Part shown: positions 32,899 to 36,325 of the stretch, piece by piece
How positions within the stretch are numbered: position 1 is the stretch's first letter
Layout: the number at the start of each line of letters is the position of its first letter
Origin: PSLL01 sp964389705
GTDB lineage: Bacteria > Desulfobacterota_D > UBA1144 > Nemesobacterales > CSP1-2
Length of the DNA stretch: 36,325 bases
Direction: 5' to 3'
NCBI GenBank assembly: GCA_964389705.1
Contig: CAYMEO010000017.1
Span: 1-36,325 of the forward strand
The notes under the pieces: generated by a model
What the model saw: only the letters and a program-made list of their open reading frames with translations
Told to the model about the DNA's origin: nothing
Databases searched by the model: none
Program-made: the position numbers and the translations under genes

Positions 32899-33894
32899 CT
32901 AAAGATTTCCAGCAAGGCTTGAGTCAATAGCGGCTTTTAGAGCATCATAATTAGCACCTTGAATTGGGAGGCCGTTTACAAAAAATGAAGGCGTTGAGTT
33001 TACGCCAACTGATATCCCCTCTTTAATCTGATTCTGGACTTTAGCAGTTGCGTCGGGAGAACTAAGGCAGGAATTGAATTTATTTGTATCCAGCCCCGCG
33101 TCCTTTGCAAAGCCCTTAAGCTGATCCATTGATTTTTCAGCTGTGATCTCCTTCTGTTTGGTAAAAACCAAGTCATGGAATTTCCAAAACTTATCGTTTC
33201 CCTGCTCGTAGGCACACACTCCGGCAATCGCCGCGTTCTTAGCCCAGGGATGAATCTGCTCGAGTGGAAACTGCTTGTATACGAGTTTTACCTTGCCATC
33301 GTAATCCTTTAAGATCTTAGGAAGAACATTGGTACTAGCGGACTGACAGAAAGGACACTGAAAATCCGAATACTCAACTATCGTAACCTTCGCATTTTGA
33401 TTTCCCCTTACAGGGACGTCCTTAAGGGAAATCTTTTTCATTGTTTCCTCAAGCGGATTGACCTTTGAGTCAACCAGCTCTCCAAGAATTATATACTTTC
33501 CATCCTTACTCATTAGCACAGGAACCGACTGGCGTCCTAAGGGAATTGTCCCCTTCTTAAGCCCCGGCACACCAGTATCCTCAAATCTTTGAGTATCTAT
33601 AGGCTCTCCAAAAACTAGATACCTTCCATCATTGCTTATAAGAAATGGAACCTCCCCCGACCCCTTAGAAGACTGGACTACAAAACTGCCCTTTTTGAAT
33701 CCCTCAAGAGAGGTCTTTTCATATCCCTTTACTTGAATCTTTGTATCTGCGGGAAGACGCGCCCCTAATGTCCTTTTAAGAAGAAGCTGGAGCCTCTTTA
33801 CATCATCAGCAGATATGTTTTCGGCAAATACCTGAACTCCAACCACAATAATGGATACAATCAATACAATTATCCAAAAATACCTAAACCTCAT
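32899..33894 (-). CDS. DsbA-family periplasmic thiol:disulfide protein
   Basis: A 331-residue exported protein. A Sec signal peptide (RFRYFWIIVLIVSIIVVGVQVFA) is followed by an N-terminal region holding two short repeats, KGSFVVQ...PFLISNDGRYLVFGE and KGTIPLGRQSVPVLMSKDGKYIILGE. A thioredoxin-fold DsbA-like domain (about 160-331) has the active site CPFC (Cys180, Cys183) and the cis-proline motif NSTPSFFVNG. The order resembles DsbC/DsbG-like or BdbD-like proteins. It oxidises or isomerises disulfides in the periplasm. GGAGG lies about 11 nt before the ATG at 33894; a longer reading to 34050 gives no signal-peptide context. Confidence 0.9.
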   Translation of the reverse strand: MRFRYFWIIVLIVSIIVVGVQVFAENISADDVKRLQLLLKRTLGARLPADTKIQVKGYEKTSLEGFKKGSFVVQSSKGSGEVPFLISNDGRYLVFGEPIDTQRFEDTGVPGLKKGTIPLGRQSVPVLMSKDGKYIILGELVDSKVNPLEETMKKISLKDVPVRGNQNAKVTIVEYSDFQCPFCQSASTNVLPKILKDYDGKVKLVYKQFPLEQIHPWAKNAAIAGVCAYEQGNDKFWKFHDLVFTKQKEITAEKSMDQLKGFAKDAGLDTNKFNSCLSSPDATAKVQNQIKEGISVGVNSTPSFFVNGLPIQGANYDALKAAIDSSLAGNL

Positions 33895-34094
33895 TTTTAT
33901 TTTTTCCTCCATAAATAATTTATTTCGTAAATATACCCATCGTCCATCTGGAAAGCAAATTGATTTATCATACTCAGAAATTGATATGGGACAAACCCTT
34001 CTCTGAATTGAGTCAACAACATTAGAGAATTTACAGAAAAATACAGCCATAGGATAGGAACCTTGGAACTAGCCAAGTCTCTTCATCAGCGTCC

Positions 34095-35390
34095 CTAATC
34101 AGAAAACACCCTATCGAATATATAATCCACATTCCTTAGATCATGCCCTACGTTGAAGCACTCTTCTATCTCATCTGTAGAGAGATGGTTTACCAGTTGA
34201 TTATCTCTAAGGAGCAAATCTTTGAAATCCTCTTTTTCTCTCCATGCCCTCATCGCATTCTTTTGCACAATCCCATAAGCCTCCTCTCTCGATAAGCCCT
34301 TTTCGACTAACTTAAGTAGAACCTTCTCTGAAAAGATAAGGCCGCGTGTGAGCCAAAGGTTTTTTTCCATATTCTCCGGGTATATATGTAGCCCCTCAAG
34401 GAGACCCTTGAGCCTATAGAGCATAAAATCAATTAGGATTGTTGCATCGGGACCTATGATCCTCTCTACAGAAGAATGGCTTATATCTCGCTCATGCCAT
34501 AGTGGAATGTTTTCAAGTGCAGAGATCGCATAAGAGCGAACGAGTCTTGAAAGACCGCATAGATTCTCTGCAAGTATTGGATTTCTCTTATGCGGCATGG
34601 CAGATGACCCTTTTTGCCCATCTGTAAAAGGCTCTTCAAGCTCAAGCACCTCGGTTCTTTGAAAGTGTCTGACCTGAAGTGCAATCTTCTCAACCGTTGC
34701 GGCAATAATCGAGAGTGTAAGAAAATACTCGGCATGTATATCGCGCTGAACAATCTGGGTAGAAATCCTTGCAGGTCTGAGGCCAAGGATCTCACACGCG
34801 CGCTCCTCTACACGGGGAGGCACATTCGCAAATGTTCCAACTGCACCGGATATCTTGCCCACACTTATAATCTCCCTCGCCCTTTCCATACGCTCAAGGT
34901 TTCTCATCATCTCGTCATACCAGAGTGCAAAGACAAGCCCCAGTGTTATAGGCTCGGCATGAATACCGTGGGTTCTTCCGACCATTGGAGTATGTTTGTG
35001 TTCAAACGCAAGCCTCCTTAGAACCTCAATCACCTTTTTTATATCATCAATTATTATCTCTGCCGCATCTCTTAACTGAAGCGCAAGAGCCGTATCGAGC
35101 ACATCTGAGGATGTGAGCCCAAGGTGTATGTATCTCGACTCTTCCCCTACGTGTTCGGCAACGGCAGTGAGAAAGGCAATGACATCGTGCTTTAAGGTCT
35201 TCTCAAGCTCATCAATGCGACCTACATCAAATCTCGCGCGCTCTTTAATCCTTTCTAAGGCCTCAGGTGGTATCCGTCCAATCTCAACCCAGGCCTCACA
35301 TACAGCGATCTCCACACGAAGCCAATTCTGGTATTTGGCTTCATCATTCCAGATTCTTGACATCTCAGGTCGGGAATATCTCTTAATCAA
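34095..35390 (-). CDS. purB: Adenylosuccinate lyase
   Basis: A 431-residue enzyme of the fumarase/aspartase superfamily, matching the Bacillus-type PurB size. N-terminal IKRYSRPEMSRIW, GLTSSDVLDTALALQL, the catalytic VGRTHGIHAEP, and the signature loop SSAMPHKRNPILAEN are all present. It makes AMP from adenylosuccinate and also works in the IMP pathway. I propose the TTG at 35390: family members begin with (M)IxRYSRPEM, AGGAGAGG lies upstream, and the TTG overlaps the stop of the MBL-fold gene by 4 nt (TTGA), indicating coupling. A start at 35453 would add residues without family support. Confidence 0.95.
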   Translation of the reverse strand: MIKRYSRPEMSRIWNDEAKYQNWLRVEIAVCEAWVEIGRIPPEALERIKERARFDVGRIDELEKTLKHDVIAFLTAVAEHVGEESRYIHLGLTSSDVLDTALALQLRDAAEIIIDDIKKVIEVLRRLAFEHKHTPMVGRTHGIHAEPITLGLVFALWYDEMMRNLERMERAREIISVGKISGAVGTFANVPPRVEERACEILGLRPARISTQIVQRDIHAEYFLTLSIIAATVEKIALQVRHFQRTEVLELEEPFTDGQKGSSAMPHKRNPILAENLCGLSRLVRSYAISALENIPLWHERDISHSSVERIIGPDATILIDFMLYRLKGLLEGLHIYPENMEKNLWLTRGLIFSEKVLLKLVEKGLSREEAYGIVQKNAMRAWREKEDFKDLLLRDNQLVNHLSTDEIEECFNVGHDLRNVDYIFDRVFSD

Positions 35391-36205
35391 AGCGTTAAAA
35401 CCTCTCCTAAAACTCTCCTTTGGGCTACTACGAGCTTCGTACAGTCTGCACACTTAATAACCTTAGAAGCGGCTTCTATTGCCTTTTTGGGTGTATTATT
35501 CGATTCGCTCAAATGAGCCAAGACAACATACCTGAGGCCGTCATGCATAAGACTACCAAGAAGCCCCGCTGCATCTACGTTTGACAGGTGACCTAGACGG
35601 CCCCTTATTCTCTGTTTTAAGTCCCAGGGATAAGGCCCATAAATTAGCATCTCCTCATCATGATTGAATTCCAGGACAAGGGCATCCACCCCCTTTAGTC
35701 TCTCTCTTACAAGAGCCGTAACAGAACCTATATCTGTTACCACACCAACCTTCTTATGGTCTGTCTGTATCGTAAAGCCCACAGGGTCTATTGCATCATG
35801 GGGAATTGGAAAAGGGGTAATTAAGGCGTCGTTTATATAAAACGTAGATCCAGTATCGAATTCCCTAAGATTCTCGACTTTATCCTTCCAGAGAAATGTT
35901 GTAGTTGAAGCAACATATACAGGAACCTGGAGAAATGGGAGCGCAGCAATATGGTCCGCGTGCTCGTGTGTAACAAGTACAGCATCTATCTCCGATATCT
36001 GAATTCCGAGAGCCTTAAGTCTGACGGCAATCTGTCTTGGGCCTATCCCAGCGTCTACGAGAACCTTTGCCCTCTCTGTTTGTATAAAGAGTGAGTTCCC
36101 TGAGCTTCCGCTCGCAAGTGTGCAGATTCTGATCTTTTTTCTCCTGATTAGAATCGATGACCTAACTACAGAGAAAAATAAAAAGGATAAACCTACTGTC
36201 CCCAC
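35387..36205 (-). CDS. MBL-fold metallohydrolase, YycJ/VicX-like
   Basis: A metallo-beta-lactamase-fold protein with the zinc motif THEHADH (His80-His85 by the long reading), DAGIG, VTDIGSV, and a downstream NHDEEML/AHLSESNNTP. This matches the YycJ/VicX group of predicted nuclease-like hydrolases (starts like RxxxLASGSSGNSL). The only canonical start in frame is a GTG at 36205, giving 272 residues with a hydrophobic extra 24-residue head. A perfect Shine-Dalgarno (AGGAG, 7-nt spacing) instead precedes an ATC codon at 36133, where the family start would be. It overlaps purB by 4 nt. Confidence 0.85.
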   Translation of the reverse strand: MGTVGLSFLFFSVVRSSILIRRKKIRICTLASGSSGNSLFIQTERAKVLVDAGIGPRQIAVRLKALGIQISEIDAVLVTHEHADHIAALPFLQVPVYVASTTTFLWKDKVENLREFDTGSTFYINDALITPFPIPHDAIDPVGFTIQTDHKKVGVVTDIGSVTALVRERLKGVDALVLEFNHDEEMLIYGPYPWDLKQRIRGRLGHLSNVDAAGLLGSLMHDGLRYVVLAHLSESNNTPKKAIEAASKVIKCADCTKLVVAQRRVLGEVLTL

Positions 36206-36263
36206 TATGCTATTTTGTGCTCTCTGTAGCCAATAAGATTATGAGCTATGAAAAATTCAGTTG

Positions 36264-36325
36264 TCAATCCTCTTTAATCTTCCTAATCTCTTCTTTAAGA
36301 ACTGAATCCACCACTTTGGATATTG
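36264..36325 (-). CDS. C-terminal end of an unidentified protein (partial)
   Basis: The last 19 codons of a leftward frame end at a TGA at 36264-36266 (ISKVVDSVLKEEIRKIKED). The charged helical tail looks like genuine coding sequence, but it is too short to identify. It is cut by the right edge of the window and would be the upstream neighbour of the MBL/purB pair. Confidence 0.4.
   Translation of the reverse strand, partial: ISKVVDSVLKEEIRKIKED

Noticed and set aside
36206..36263. Separate gene between the MBL protein and the right-edge frame
   Set aside because: Only 58 bp, with no start and Shine-Dalgarno combination and no recognisable sequence.

Overview
The window looks like chromosomal DNA of a Gram-negative bacterium with modest GC. 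Envelope genes point that way: TatA, Lgt, a lipoprotein, a periplasmic DsbA-like protein, a LysM protein and an exported isoaspartate methyltransferase. Metabolism looks respiratory: a NuoM subunit, 2-oxoglutarate dehydrogenase E1/E2, and methylmalonyl-CoA epimerase with MeaB. The gene mix (GshA of the Acidithiobacillus type, bacterial deoxyhypusine synthase homologue, MoxR operon) would suit a Desulfobacterota-, Nitrospirota- or Dadabacteria-like lineage, but I cannot fix the taxon from sequence alone. Gene density is high, and no tRNA, rRNA, CRISPR array or intact insertion sequence was seen.

Layout. (1) 125-3049, minus strand: a compact pterin operon of two tandem 6-pyruvoyl-tetrahydropterin synthase homologues, GTP cyclohydrolase I and a short-chain dehydrogenase, followed by a small sulfite-oxidase-fold molybdenum enzyme. 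FolE, PTPS and SDR are the three steps from GTP to tetrahydrobiopterin. (2) 3226-8877, plus strand: a 994-aa membrane-anchored coiled-coil protein, an exported zinc-peptidase/TPR protein and a MoxR AAA+ ATPase, probably one envelope-related machine. (3) 8896-10506, minus: an isolated nuoM. (4) 10578-15038: an accessory-looking island with a decayed methyltransferase, then a strong promoter, a TIR protein with 14 TPRs, and a SLOG-like protein with four membrane helices. This pair is the best candidate for an undescribed Thoeris-like immune system. (5) 15181-21906: a hotdog thioesterase, sucB and sucA (minus), methylmalonyl-CoA epimerase, tatA (minus) and meaB, i.e. succinyl-CoA/methylmalonyl-CoA metabolism around a translocase gene. 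(6) 22099-28660: pcm, a LysM protein, RNase G/E, ribosomal protein S21, an Ig-like lipoprotein and a DevC/DevA-type ABC exporter. (7) 28730-36325: lgt, gshA and an RDD membrane protein (one operon), a deoxyhypusine synthase homologue, a DsbA-like protein, purB coupled to an MBL-fold hydrolase, and the 3' tip of one more gene.

Translation signals vary. TTG starts with good Shine-Dalgarno sequences are common (nuoM, purB, deoxyhypusine synthase homologue), 1-4 nt overlaps suggest translational coupling, and several plus-strand genes have no visible Shine-Dalgarno. Short dispersed intergenic repeats supply the stop codons of at least three genes. The divergent region upstream of RNase G/E carries two adjacent perfect inverted repeats.
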